Source: PALSA-1336 sp964592725 (lineage in GTDB: Bacteria; Patescibacteriota; Doudnabacteria; UBA920). From it: a stretch of DNA of 20,955 nucleotides. Positions 11,225 to 18,803 of the stretch are shown here, one piece after another. How positions within the stretch are numbered: position 1 is the first letter of the stretch; every line of letters begins with the position of its first letter. The notes under the pieces are model-generated. The model was not told where the DNA came from. It saw only the letters and a program-made list of their open reading frames with translations, and searched no databases. The stretch spans positions 1 to 20,955 of the forward strand of contig CAZQFQ010000025.1 in NCBI GenBank assembly GCA_964592725.1. The letters are read 5' to 3'. The translations under genes and the position numbers were made by a program.

Positions 11225-12318
11225 TAAGATTTCTCGGCTAATTTTAAAATTTCCCCGCTGATTTTTTCGTTGGCTTCGTGAGGCATAATTTGGCCGATGT
11301 TGTGCTTTAAAATTTCCTGCGCTTCCCGGGCAAACAGCAGTTTTCTGATTAAACCGATAAATCCCGCCGGGTTGATTTTTTTTTGGCTGATAACAATGGC
11401 GGCTTCAGCCCGAATTAACAACCTTCCGTTAAACTCCTGATGGCTTTGCGGCATTGGAACGATTATACTTAATTTCCGTAAATTTGACAACTCCGTGAGC
11501 GTGGAAAGTCCGGCTCTGGTAAGAACAATATCCGCGGCGGCATAAGCGTCGGCCATGTTGTCAATAAATTCGTAAGCGCGATAATTTTCCCTGGTTTCGG
11601 CCTTAATTTTTCCTTTGCCGGTTGAATGTACAATCTGGACGGTTTTGGAAAGCTCGGGAAGACAATCTAAAATAAAATCATTCAAAAATTCCGCTCCTGT
11701 GCCGCCTCCTAAAACCAACAGGGTCGGAAAATCAGGACGAAGATTAAAAAACTTTTGCGCCGCCGCTTTGTCCGCCACTCTTAACTCTTCGCGGAAGGGA
11801 TTGCCGGTCACCGCGATTTTGTCGCCGGGATGCTTTTTGTAAAAAAGTCCCAGGCCTGTGGAAAAATTTTGAGCGCTTTGGGGGAAAGTTACGGTAATTT
11901 TGGAAGCGCAAAGTTCGCAGAGCTTGTTGGCCAGGCTTGGGACAACGTCTTGCTGATGTAAGACAACCGGAATTTTTAAAAACCAGGCGGCCCACACCAC
12001 CGGCACCTGGACAAAACTGCCCGTGCCAAAGATGCAATCAGGCCGGAACGATTTTAAAATTTTAAAGCTCTGAATAAATCCGGCGAGCATTTGGAAAGGG
12101 GTTGCAAAATTTTTTAACGAAAAATATCGGCGCCATTTGCCCGCGGTTATAGCAACAAAATTTATTCCTTCATTTTTTGCCATTGCCCGCTCGGGGCCGT
12201 TTTTTGTGCCCACCAGCAAAAACTCCGCCTTGGGGCTGGTTTTTAAAATATGTTTTGCAACAGCCAGCAGGGGTGAAACCGGACCGCCGCTACCGCCGCC
12301 GACGAGTAAAATTCTCAT
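11224..12318 (-). CDS. murG: MurG-type undecaprenyl-PP-MurNAc-pentapeptide GlcNAc transferase
   Basis: 364-aa GT28 family enzyme that adds GlcNAc to lipid I to make lipid II at the inner leaflet. Present are the N-terminal glycine loop GGGSGGPVSPLLAVA (7-21), HQQDVVPSLANKL (HEQN motif region), LGGGTGAEFLND (GGS.GA region), TRAGLSTLTELSNL and VPMPQSHQEFNGRLL (nucleotide-sugar binding). The histidine that follows the second glycine pair in E. coli MurG (GGTGGH, a catalytic candidate) is proline here (Pro13). The family assignment is still firm because all other motifs line up. AAGGA lies about 10 nt before the ATG, inside an inverted repeat arm. Confidence 0.92.
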   Translation of the reverse strand: MRILLVGGGSGGPVSPLLAVAKHILKTSPKAEFLLVGTKNGPERAMAKNEGINFVAITAGKWRRYFSLKNFATPFQMLAGFIQSFKILKSFRPDCIFGTGSFVQVPVVWAAWFLKIPVVLHQQDVVPSLANKLCELCASKITVTFPQSAQNFSTGLGLFYKKHPGDKIAVTGNPFREELRVADKAAAQKFFNLRPDFPTLLVLGGGTGAEFLNDFILDCLPELSKTVQIVHSTGKGKIKAETRENYRAYEFIDNMADAYAAADIVLTRAGLSTLTELSNLRKLSIIVPMPQSHQEFNGRLLIRAEAAIVISQKKINPAGFIGLIRKLLFAREAQEILKHNIGQIMPHEANEKISGEILKLAEKS

Positions 12319-12322
12319 AAAT

Positions 12323-12399
12323 ATTATCCTTCATCCATTATCCATTATCTTTGACCTCCTGTGTTCGGAGTAAAAGATAAAAGATTAAGGATAAATGAT
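12323..12399. repeat. Degenerate inverted repeat of ATTATCC words
   Basis: ATTATCCTTCATCCATTATC (from 12323) faces AAAGATAAAAGATTAAGGAT (from 12373). One arm carries the AAGGAT ribosome-binding sequence of murG; the other supplies the last codons and the stop of the upstream glycosyltransferase. Confidence 0.65.
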
Positions 12400-13512
12400 T
12401 GATTTGTATATTTCCACTGTTTCCCCTGCGGCTTTATTCCAATCAAACAACAACGAACGTTCAAAGCTTTTCTGCTGGAGTTGCTGATAAAACTGGCTGT
12501 CGCGCACCATCAAATTCATTTTTTCCCCGATGTCTTCCGGATCCAGCGGGTTAAAATAAATCGCGGTATTGTCATAAATTTCATTAAACACCGGCGTATT
12601 GGAAACCAAAAGCGGCAAACCGAAACCCAAAGCTTCCACTCCGGGCAAACCGAAACCTTCGTGCAGGGACGCCGAAACAAACGCGTAAGCGCCTTTGTAC
12701 AATGCGAGCAGTTCCCAATCGTCCACGGCTCCGGTAAATACTAAACGATCTGAGTGCTTAATATCTAAAGCTTTATGCCTGATTTCAGGATAGTGCGAAT
12801 CGGCCTTTCCCACAATTACCATGTCCATATTGGCCTTGTACTTTTGCAAAAAATAATCGAATCCTCTGGTCAAGTTTACCAGATTTTTTTTGCGCTCCAA
12901 AACGCCTACGAACAAAAAATACGGGCGGGTAATGAGGTAACTTTTTTTTACTTTCTCGACAAGGCTCTCATTGACCTCCGCGTCCAAAGAACTGCCTTCA
13001 TATATTACGCGGATTTTTTGGTCGGCAATTTGTAGATACTTCGCGATATCTTTTTTGGAAGCTCCGGAGACGGTAATAATTTTTTGCGCCTTTTGGGCCG
13101 CGTTTTGGATAACTTTCTTATAGGCCAAAAAATGCAGGAAGTGGCTTTTTTTTGCTCCGCCGATTTTATGGTGCACCATATCGTGGATGGTTACCACAAA
13201 AGGTTTTTTGTACATTATCGGCACGTTAAAATTCGGAAAATGGACGAGGTCTAAATTGTATTTATCTAATACTTTGTAAAAACTTATCTGCTCGCGCAAA
13301 GAATAATGGCGAATGCTACAAGGTATAATTTGTGTCCGCGTAGTGGAGGGTTTCAAACCCTCCCCTACCTCGGCAGCATCCTTTTCATTTGCAAACAAAA
13401 AATAATTATTCTCCCGATCCATTTCCAAAATCCGGGGAAACAATTCCCTGCAATACCGGCCAATCCCGCCGTGCTGATAGCCATAAAGTCTTAGGTCTAA
13501 TCCGATGTTCAT
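12385..13512 (-). CDS. GT4-family glycosyltransferase 1
   Basis: 375-aa GT-B fold enzyme that probably transfers a sugar from a nucleotide donor onto a lipid-linked glycan at the cytoplasmic membrane face. The N-terminal motif NIGLDLRLYGYQHGGIGRY, then FVVTIHDMVHH, and in the C-terminal half FLFVGVLERKKNL, the SLHEGFGLPGVEALGFGLP block with the E-x7-E nucleotide-sugar motif, and SNTPVFNEI are classic for GT4. Residues 48-58 (EVGEGLKPSTT) come from a palindromic repeat in the N-terminal domain. Its C terminus (SIIYP) and stop lie in the intergenic inverted repeat. Sugar and acceptor cannot be told. Confidence 0.9.
   Translation of the reverse strand: MNIGLDLRLYGYQHGGIGRYCRELFPRILEMDRENNYFLFANEKDAAEVGEGLKPSTTRTQIIPCSIRHYSLREQISFYKVLDKYNLDLVHFPNFNVPIMYKKPFVVTIHDMVHHKIGGAKKSHFLHFLAYKKVIQNAAQKAQKIITVSGASKKDIAKYLQIADQKIRVIYEGSSLDAEVNESLVEKVKKSYLITRPYFLFVGVLERKKNLVNLTRGFDYFLQKYKANMDMVIVGKADSHYPEIRHKALDIKHSDRLVFTGAVDDWELLALYKGAYAFVSASLHEGFGLPGVEALGFGLPLLVSNTPVFNEIYDNTAIYFNPLDPEDIGEKMNLMVRDSQFYQQLQQKSFERSLLFDWNKAAGETVEIYKSIIYP
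13341..13370. repeat. In-frame palindromic repeat in glycosyltransferase 1
   Basis: GTAGTGGAGGGTTT-c-AAACCCTCCCCTAC, an almost perfect palindrome encoding VGEGLKPSTT. It is similar in style to the other in-frame elements but a separate family. Confidence 0.7.
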
Positions 13513-13534
13513 AAGATTTATATGATACCAATAA

Positions 13535-13620
13535 ACTGATTAATACAAATGATACTGATGATGATACGGATAGCTTGTGTAAACGCGCATCCGTATTATT
13601 TGTATCATCAGTATTTAAAT
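13535..13620. repeat. Degenerate inverted repeat of GATAC/ATACGGAT words
   Basis: ACTGATTAATACAAATGATA...GATACGGAT (13535-13571) faces ATCCGTATTATTTGTATCAT...AAAT (13589-13620). The right arm encodes the final residues and stop of glycosyltransferase 2. Confidence 0.7.
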
Positions 13621-14745
13621 CCGCATTTCCGTATCATAAAACGACCCTAGCACTTTTCCTGCCGTTCTTTCCCAATTAAACTTCCCCGCCTGCGCAAAGC
13701 CTTTTTGAATTAATATTTCTCTAAATTTATCATTCGATAAAATTTGATCAAGCGCGCTTGCCAGGCTGTTGGAATTGTAAGGATCGCAAAGCAATCCGGC
13801 GTCCCCCACTATTTCCGGCAAGGAGGTTAAATGGCTTGCCACCACCGGCGTTCCGACCGCCATCGCCTCCAGCGGCTGGAAGCCGAAGCCTTCGTAAAAA
13901 CTCGGATAAACCAAAACCTTGGCCATTTTAATCAAAGCCGGTTTGTCTTGCTCCGGCATATATCCCACATACCTTATTTTAGCAGATTTTTTACTTTTAT
14001 TTATCAATTGAAAGTCTTTTTTGTATTTCCAGCCCAAGCGTCCTGCTATGACCAATGAAGCCGGCGCGTTAATTTTTTCGAACGCACTAATAACTCCCGC
14101 CAAATTTTTTCTGGGCTCAATGGTATTTAAAAATAAAATGTAATCGCCGGGCAAACTGTAAATATTTCTTACGTGCCTTTGCCGGTTGATTGTGATGTTT
14201 TGATTGAACATCTGGTGGTTAATTCCAGGATAAACCACTTTGATTTTGTTTGGGTCTACATTAAAAATCCTAATAAGGTCATTTTTTGTATATTCCGAAA
14301 CCGCGAACAAAACATTAGCGCGTTCAAAGGCCTTTTTATAATTTAAAAAATGGTGCCAAACTTTTCTTTTTAAATTGTAAAACTCCGGCGTCACCACCGG
14401 CGATAAATCGTGAACTGTGATTGCAAGTTTGGTTTTATGGCTAATGCTAAACTGATTTAGGTTAGGCATAAAAAACCAATCCGCTTCGCCGGCAAATTTT
14501 TCTATTTTTTGCCAATTAAACATTAAAGCCAAATTCAAAATTTTGCCGGGAATCCTGCTTTGAGCGACCTTGGAATTTACATAGTGAAAATCCGGCAGAC
14601 GGCTTGCCCGCAAAGCGTTATAAAACAAAGCATACTGATTTTGCCTGTCCAACCTAAGCAAACTTTCTACGAGGTTAACGCAATAATTCTCCACCCCGCT
14701 CACCGTCCCGCTGGACAAACTTCTTAAATCAATCGCGATTTTCAT
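13615..14745 (-). CDS. GT4-family glycosyltransferase 2
   Basis: 376-aa GT-B enzyme, paralogous in layout to its downstream neighbour. It has MKIAIDLRSLSSGTVSGVENY at the N terminus, LAITVHDLSPVVTPEFY, VLFAVSEYTKNDLIRIF, FLNTIEPRKNL and the donor-binding block PSFYEGFGFQPLEAMAVGTP followed by SHLTSLPEIVGDAGLL. No palindromic insertion is found in its body, but the last residues (DTEMRI) lie in a repeat arm. A purine-rich GGGGGAATTAGAGAAAT is upstream; the ribosome-binding site is unclear. Probably acts in the same surface-glycan pathway as the other glycosyltransferases here. Confidence 0.9.
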   Translation of the reverse strand: MKIAIDLRSLSSGTVSGVENYCVNLVESLLRLDRQNQYALFYNALRASRLPDFHYVNSKVAQSRIPGKILNLALMFNWQKIEKFAGEADWFFMPNLNQFSISHKTKLAITVHDLSPVVTPEFYNLKRKVWHHFLNYKKAFERANVLFAVSEYTKNDLIRIFNVDPNKIKVVYPGINHQMFNQNITINRQRHVRNIYSLPGDYILFLNTIEPRKNLAGVISAFEKINAPASLVIAGRLGWKYKKDFQLINKSKKSAKIRYVGYMPEQDKPALIKMAKVLVYPSFYEGFGFQPLEAMAVGTPVVASHLTSLPEIVGDAGLLCDPYNSNSLASALDQILSNDKFREILIQKGFAQAGKFNWERTAGKVLGSFYDTEMRI

Positions 14746-14827
14746 TGTATAGATTTCTCTAATTCCCCCAATTATTATAAGCTTTATCTCGCAACTCTTT
14801 TAGATATTCTCTAAACTGAGGCGAAAC

Positions 14828-15283
14828 TCATATTACAGAATACATCTCAAGTCCTGCAAACCTTTTTCCTTCTGCTGACGAATGCCTCTTTGTTAATAAA
14901 CCAGACTGAATTAATTCTGCGACTTTGTTTTTTGCTTGAATGATAGAAGTACATAGGTATTCGTTATTGGCATCATCAAATACTTCATATTCGTATTGCA
15001 CATCTTCTCTTTTTATGCCATACAACCCTTCAAGCCACATATAAGCAACCTCTTGTGTAGGATTTATTTCTGCTTTTTGACTCATTTGCCCACTTTCTAC
15101 CAATTTCTGTTCACGATTAGCTTTTTCGGCCATTCCCTTCACATAGTCCCATAAACGAGCGGCTTCAATTGTATTAAGATTTTCCACTTCAAATTCGTCT
15201 TTTAAATGCCAAAGCGCGCCTTTATAAAAAGATTTAAGGAATTCGTCTTTTTCTCTACTTTCTAAAGTGAAAGTTTCTGGCAT
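14828..15283 (-). CDS. Hypothetical protein, 151 aa
   Basis: Not recognised. It starts MPETFTLESREKDEFLKSFY, is acidic and mostly helical in its first two thirds, and ends with a stretch that looks like a winged-helix or Fic-linker type end (KVAELIQSGLLTKRHSS, then FAGLEMYSVI). The start lies 12 nt after the stop of glycosyltransferase 3 and has no ribosome-binding site. It breaks a run of glycan genes and is lower in G+C than they are, so it may be a later arrival. After its TGA the same frame stays open for 22 further codons (VSPQFREYLKELRDKAYNN..) to a TAG at 14759, so the gene may be truncated by a recent stop mutation. Confidence 0.65.
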   Translation of the reverse strand: MPETFTLESREKDEFLKSFYKGALWHLKDEFEVENLNTIEAARLWDYVKGMAEKANREQKLVESGQMSQKAEINPTQEVAYMWLEGLYGIKREDVQYEYEVFDDANNEYLCTSIIQAKNKVAELIQSGLLTKRHSSAEGKRFAGLEMYSVI

Positions 15284-15295
15284 AAAATTGCTAAA

Positions 15296-16591
15296 TTATT
15301 TCAAATTAACAAAGTTTAGAATTCGTTGTTTAAATTTTTCCTTGCTGAATTTTTCGGCTTGAGCGCGTAAATTTTCTAGCGAATATTTTTGCGGGGACCA
15401 GGAGAGGATGAGGGATTTGATTTGGGATTTGTAGTTAGCCGATTCATCGGCTGTTTGATTTTCTGGACAGCCCATAAATGGGCTAACTACACTTTGACCG
15501 AATAGCTCGCCTGTTATTCCGGGCACAACGGTTTCCAAAGCGCCGCCTCGGCCTAAGGCCAGCGTGGGCGTGCCGCAGGCCGCGGCTTCTAGGGGCATTA
15601 GGCCAAAGTCTTCGAGTTGGGGGTAAATTAAGACTTTTGCGCCGCTATATTCTTCGCGGAGACGTTCGTCGTTAACGTGTCCGAGGAAGCTAATATTTGG
15701 TTTTGCGATTAATTTGAGATAATTTTCCTGCCTACCGGTACCGACAACGTGGAGAGGCAGGCCAAGTTCGTTGAAGATTTCTACGATAACATCGTTTTGC
15801 TTATGAGCCTGGAGACGACCGGCGAGGAGGAAATAACTACGGCTCACGGCGTCATTCTGAGGGAGTGCAGCCGACCGAAGAATCTCATCATCGCGATAAA
15901 GAGATTCTTCACCCCTCGGATGCACTCGGGGTTCAGAATGACGCCGCGAAGACAGGCTTGTTTCACCATCAGACATAACCTCCCCTGCCCCCTCCTTTGC
16001 AAGGAGGGGAATTGGGAACACCGGATGCCAAAACGATGTGTCGATAAAAGGGTAAATTATTTCCGAATCGCGGTTATAATATTTTTTTATTCGCGATTGG
16101 ACTTCTTTGGAATTGGCGATAAATTTTGTTACGCGTTGGGCGCCGTTGTAGTCCCATTTTTTCATTTTGCTGATGAATAGCCTGGCAAAAGGTCTTAAAA
16201 TCATCGGCACTTCCTGCTTTACATAATCCGGCTCGGTCCATAAAAATCTGGTCGGTGTGTGACAGTAACAAATGTGCCTGCAATTTTTAGGGACATAAAT
16301 ATTTTTTGCCCACGATGAGCTGGAAGAAATCACAAGATCGTAGCCGGTAAAATCCAAATTATCCACGCCCCAGGGAATTAGAGGCAACAAATATTGTAGT
16401 TTGCCCAAAGCGGAATACAAAGTCTGCAAACCAGAAGTGCGGATATCCCAGTCTTTATATTTTTCCTTAAACTTTATATCAAAAACCAAAGTAAACACCG
16501 GCGCGTCCGGAAAAAGCTCGTGCAGAGCATCAACCACGCGCTCCGCGCCTCCCATTTGAGTAAAACTGTCATGAACCAATGCTATTTTCAT
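15296..16591 (-). CDS. GT4-family glycosyltransferase 3 with three repeat-derived insertions
   Basis: 431 aa from the ATG at 16591 (MKIALVHDSFTQMGGAERVV); a TTG three codons upstream is an alternative start. GT-B fold with the N-terminal MGGAERVVDALHELFPDAPV, ICYCHTPTRFLW, FIANSKEVQSRI, FLLAGRLQAHK, SFLGHVNDERL and the donor-site block YPQLEDFGLMPLEAAACGTP, as in WbaZ/RfbU-like mannosyltransferases. About 65 residues come from three different palindromic repeats: around 194-205, 216-248 and 368-387. Two lie in the interdomain linker and one near the C terminus, away from the motifs, so the enzyme could remain active. Confidence 0.9.
   Translation of the reverse strand: MKIALVHDSFTQMGGAERVVDALHELFPDAPVFTLVFDIKFKEKYKDWDIRTSGLQTLYSALGKLQYLLPLIPWGVDNLDFTGYDLVISSSSSWAKNIYVPKNCRHICYCHTPTRFLWTEPDYVKQEVPMILRPFARLFISKMKKWDYNGAQRVTKFIANSKEVQSRIKKYYNRDSEIIYPFIDTSFWHPVFPIPLLAKEGAGEVMSDGETSLSSRRHSEPRVHPRGEESLYRDDEILRSAALPQNDAVSRSYFLLAGRLQAHKQNDVIVEIFNELGLPLHVVGTGRQENYLKLIAKPNISFLGHVNDERLREEYSGAKVLIYPQLEDFGLMPLEAAACGTPTLALGRGGALETVVPGITGELFGQSVVSPFMGCPENQTADESANYKSQIKSLILSWSPQKYSLENLRAQAEKFSKEKFKQRILNFVNLK
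15431..15490. repeat. 60-bp in-frame palindromic element with two inner hairpins
   Basis: Ends GTAGTTAGCC / GGCTAACTAC; inner hairpins AGCCGATtcATCGGCT (15437-15452) and AGCCCATaaATGGGCT (15470-15485). It is exactly 60 bp, a multiple of three, and encodes 20 residues of glycosyltransferase 3. The core CCGAT..ATCGG recurs at 16603-16614 and in RNase P RNA near 18708. Confidence 0.85.
15848..15945. mobile_element. 98-bp MITE-like palindrome inserted in frame in glycosyltransferase 3
   Basis: Terminal GGCGTCATTCTGA (15848-15860) is mirrored by TCAGAATGACGCC (15933-15945). The inner arms continue to pair (GAAGAATCTC / GAGATTCTTC) around a short AT-rich loop. It encodes a 33-residue stretch beginning near RRHSEPRVHPRGEESLYR. 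The hairpin has no gene of its own. Confidence 0.85.
15979..16014. repeat. In-frame palindromic repeat in glycosyltransferase 3 (AGGAGGGG family)
   Basis: Stem CCCCTCCTT-tgc-AAGGAGGGG (15989-16009), preceded by CTCCCCTGC and followed by AATTGG. It is the same family as 8813-8853. It encodes FPIPLLAKEGAGEV. Confidence 0.85.
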
Positions 16592-16599
16592 ATTCGTCA

Positions 16600-16622
16600 A
16601 TGCCGATAAATCGGCACGCTAC
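16600..16622. repeat. TGCCGAT..ATCGGCA hairpin upstream of glycosyltransferase 3
   Basis: TGCCGATaaATCGGCA followed by CGCTACAT; on the minus strand it reads ATGTAGCGTGCCGATTTATC. The core matches the element at 15431-15490 and the RNase P insertion. Confidence 0.6.
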
Positions 16623-16643
16623 ATCCCAAATTACGATAAAAAT

Positions 16644-16689
16644 TAATTTCCGCGTCTTTCCGCGTTAAATTCCGCGATTTTCCGCGTCC
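16644..16689. repeat. Degenerate CCGCGT-word repeat after the glycosylphosphotransferase stop (copy 1)
   Basis: Four CCGCG words spaced about 10-12 nt, beginning right after the TAG of the 16691 gene. A near copy lies at 18804-18844, right after the stop of the SIMPL gene. Confidence 0.7.
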
Positions 16690-16690
16690 C

Positions 16691-18130
16691 CTAGTAGTCT
16701 TCCTTGGACTTCGCCCCGAAACACAGCAACCAAAAACTCTTGGCCAAAATTTTTATATCCAACCACAGCGACCAGTTTTCTATGTAGTAAGTGTTTAGTT
16801 TGATTTCTTCTTCAAAAGGCAAATCCGGCCAGCTGACTTGGGCGATTTGCGCCATACCAAACGCGCCGGGCTTTATGGAAAACATCCGGCGATAGCGGTT
16901 GCGGTAACGGCCGACCTCGTCCAAAACATGGGCCCTGGGCCCGACCATGCTCATATCGCCCACAAACACATTCCAAAATTGGGGAATTTCGTCCAGTTTG
17001 GTTTTGCGCAAAAACCGGCCGACCCCGGTCACGCGCGGATCGTGTTTTATTTTTAAAAACGGCCCGTCTTTGCCGCCACGGTCATTTTTTTCCCAAAGCT
17101 TTTGGCGGATTTGTTCGGCCTGCTCCCCGCCGTAATCTTCGCCAACCGACAAATGGCTGTACATTGTCCGAAATTTATAAAATTTGAAATCCCTTCCTCT
17201 GCCCCCGCGCCTGGCCGAGTAAATAATTTTTCCCCGGCTGTCAATTTTTATAGCCACGGCGATGATTAAAAATATCGGCGAGGTAATTATTAAACAAAAG
17301 GCCGATAGAATAATGTCGGCCACGCGCTTAATAACCTGCCCCCAGCCGTCCAGCGGGGTATTTTTTAAAGCAATGACCGGGATGCCTTTAAGCTCGGACA
17401 TTTCCACGGCGTTGCGCTGGACTTCAAACAAATTTGGCACAAAAGAAAAACTTAACCCGTTGTTCCGGGCAAACTGCACCAGCCTCAAATTTGATTCATC
17501 GTCAAGCGAAGGGTTGGCCTGCAAAATTTCATCAACTTTATTTTCGTTGTAGAGCTTTTCCAAATTGCCAAAAATTTCCGGATTGTATTCCAGTTCCGCG
17601 CTGACTTCGTATCCGTATTTTTTATTTTTATAAACCTGCTCAATTACCGGCAACTCATCTCCTTGCCCGCCATTGACTATCACCAGCTTGTGTAGCCCGA
17701 TGTTCTCTTTAAAAAGCATTCTTTGAATTTGCCTTAAAACCGTGCGCCCCAAAAACACAAAAATTATCCCCATGCCCCAGGTGGCCAAAATTATAAACCG
17801 CGACGGAAAAATGCTCTGATTAAAAAAGAACAGCAGTATCACCAGCAGCAACCCCAATGATTCGCCGATGACGATTTTGCTGAATTCGCTCACAAACTTT
17901 CTGGTGCCGCGCAAATTATAAAGGCCTAAGCAGGCAAAAATAATTATCAGCGCCGGTATTATTTTTTCTATCACCGATAAAAACTGGCTCAAACTAAGCC
18001 GATATATAATTGGCCCGACTATGTACGTAAACTGGCCGCGGGAATAAAAAGAAACTATGCCGGCAAAAAGCAGCATAATCGCGTCTACGGGGATGGAAAT
18101 GATGTTAAAAAGGAGCTCGGTTTTTTTCAT
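16691..18130 (-). CDS. Polyprenyl glycosylphosphotransferase (WcaJ/WbaP-like)
   Basis: Starts a surface glycan by moving a sugar-1-phosphate onto undecaprenyl phosphate in the inner membrane. 479 aa from the ATG at 18130; a TTG six codons upstream is also possible. Four N-terminal membrane segments (for example LLLVILLFFF), a CoA-binding-like Rossmann domain (KLVIVNGGQGDEL to about residue 250), one re-entrant or membrane helix after KRVADIILSAFCLIITSP, then the catalytic domain with FYKFRTMYSH, VGRFLRKTKLDEIPQFWNV, GDMSMVGPRAH and IKPGAFGMAQ. It heads the minus-strand glycan cluster, as these enzymes often do. The exact sugar cannot be told. Confidence 0.93.
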   Translation of the reverse strand: MKKTELLFNIISIPVDAIMLLFAGIVSFYSRGQFTYIVGPIIYRLSLSQFLSVIEKIIPALIIIFACLGLYNLRGTRKFVSEFSKIVIGESLGLLLVILLFFFNQSIFPSRFIILATWGMGIIFVFLGRTVLRQIQRMLFKENIGLHKLVIVNGGQGDELPVIEQVYKNKKYGYEVSAELEYNPEIFGNLEKLYNENKVDEILQANPSLDDESNLRLVQFARNNGLSFSFVPNLFEVQRNAVEMSELKGIPVIALKNTPLDGWGQVIKRVADIILSAFCLIITSPIFLIIAVAIKIDSRGKIIYSARRGGRGRDFKFYKFRTMYSHLSVGEDYGGEQAEQIRQKLWEKNDRGGKDGPFLKIKHDPRVTGVGRFLRKTKLDEIPQFWNVFVGDMSMVGPRAHVLDEVGRYRNRYRRMFSIKPGAFGMAQIAQVSWPDLPFEEEIKLNTYYIENWSLWLDIKILAKSFWLLCFGAKSKEDY

Positions 18131-18263
18131 AAGATCACTAACACACAAATAAAATCAGATACCACTGATTCTAAGGCCAAAACAACATTAGACACTAAAA
18201 TACGCTATTATTATAGCATTTTACTGAAAAAATTCATATAAACCTTTTTTACTACAACATCTA

Positions 18264-18292
18264 TTGACATTTTGGTCAAGTTTTGATAAACT
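18264..18292 (+). promoter_or_regulatory. RNase P RNA promoter
   Basis: TTGACA (18264-18269), 17 nt, TAAACT (18287-18292), with an extended -10 TG at 18284-18285. The start is expected at about 18298-18300, exactly at the first paired base of the RNA. Confidence 0.8.
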
Positions 18293-18473
18293 AGTTAAGC
18301 CCTAAGCAAATCGAATAATCGCTTGTAATTCATCGCAAGATGAAAAATGAGAGGAAAGTCCGAACACTCATTTGATACCCTCTTAAGAGGTATTAAGAAT
18401 GGTAGCGGGTAATTCCCGTCTGGAGTAATCCACGAGGTGCGAACAGTAACGGTTGTGAGCGAAAGCGAACAAC

Positions 18474-18554
18474 CGCCCTCCGTAGCTTTATGCGAAGGAG
18501 GGCGTATCGGGTAATAAGCGATGTGGCCCTACTTCGCCAAAGGCTTCGTAGGGC
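18474..18554 (+). repeat. Two palindromic hairpins enlarging RNase P RNA
   Basis: CGCCCTCC...GGAGGGCG (18474-18504) and GCCCTACttcGCCaaaGGCttcGTAGGGC (18526-18554). The second is a nearly perfect palindrome of the kind seen as dispersed repeats. They are peripheral, between conserved blocks. Confidence 0.6.
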
Positions 18555-18696
18555 ATCCTCGCTAACGCTCGGGTGAAACGGCTAAATCCTTACCTGAGTG
18601 CAAAGCCAAATTTGGTAGGCTGCTTGATCTACCTGGTAACAGGATAGGCAGATAGATGATTATTTCAGCTACTATAATTTAATTTGTAGTGCTGGT

Positions 18697-18731
18697 CCGC
18701 CGAAGTCCCGATTTATCGGAACAAAGGCGGA
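18697..18731 (+). repeat. CCGATTTATCGG palindrome inside RNase P RNA
   Basis: CCGCC...GTCCCGATTTATCGGAAC...GGCGG forms a nested hairpin just before the terminal conserved block. The core matches repeats at 15439-15450 and 16603-16614. Confidence 0.6.
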
Positions 18732-18769
18732 AGAAACAGAATTCGGCTTACGAGTTTGCTTAGGGCAAA

Positions 18770-18803
18770 AAAAATTCCATCGATCTTGATGGAATTTTTT
18801 ATT
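18770..18803 (+). terminator. Rho-independent terminator of RNase P RNA
   Basis: ATTCCATC-gatctt-GATGGAAT followed by TTTTTATTT, 8 nt after the end of P1. Confidence 0.9.

Larger units (their letters stand above)
18299..18766 (+). rRNA. rnpB: RNase P RNA (rnpB), listed here as a structural RNA gene
   Basis: Catalytic RNA that trims the 5' leader of pre-tRNA. It is not ribosomal RNA; 'ncRNA' would fit equally. P1 is GCCCTAAGCAAA at 18299-18310 with its exact mirror at 18755-18766. Conserved blocks are present: GAGAGGAAAGTCCG near 18349, CCACGAGGTGCGAACAGTAA near 18430, GGGTGAAACGG near 18571, GCAAAGCCAAAT near 18600, GGTAGGCTGCTTGA near 18615, GGATAGGCAGATAGATGA, and ACAGAATTCGGCTTA near 18737. 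At about 468 nt it is longer than the typical 350-400 nt bacterial type A RNA because extra hairpins, resembling the palindromic repeats of the window, enlarge peripheral stems. Confidence 0.93.

Noticed and set aside
14828..15283. UGA recoding (glycine or tryptophan) as in some CPR lineages
   Set aside because: Several firm genes end in TGA with ATGA overlaps (the Mur ligase, mntA, the 113-aa gene), so UGA is a stop here.
1975..16014. Regularly repeated palindromes as a CRISPR array
   Set aside because: Copies are far apart, belong to different families, lie inside genes, and show no repeat-spacer periodicity or cas genes.
18289..18297. AACTAGTTA at the rnpB promoter, like a TrpR half-site
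   Set aside because: Only one half-site, no tandem partner 8 bp away, and RNase P RNA is an unlikely target.
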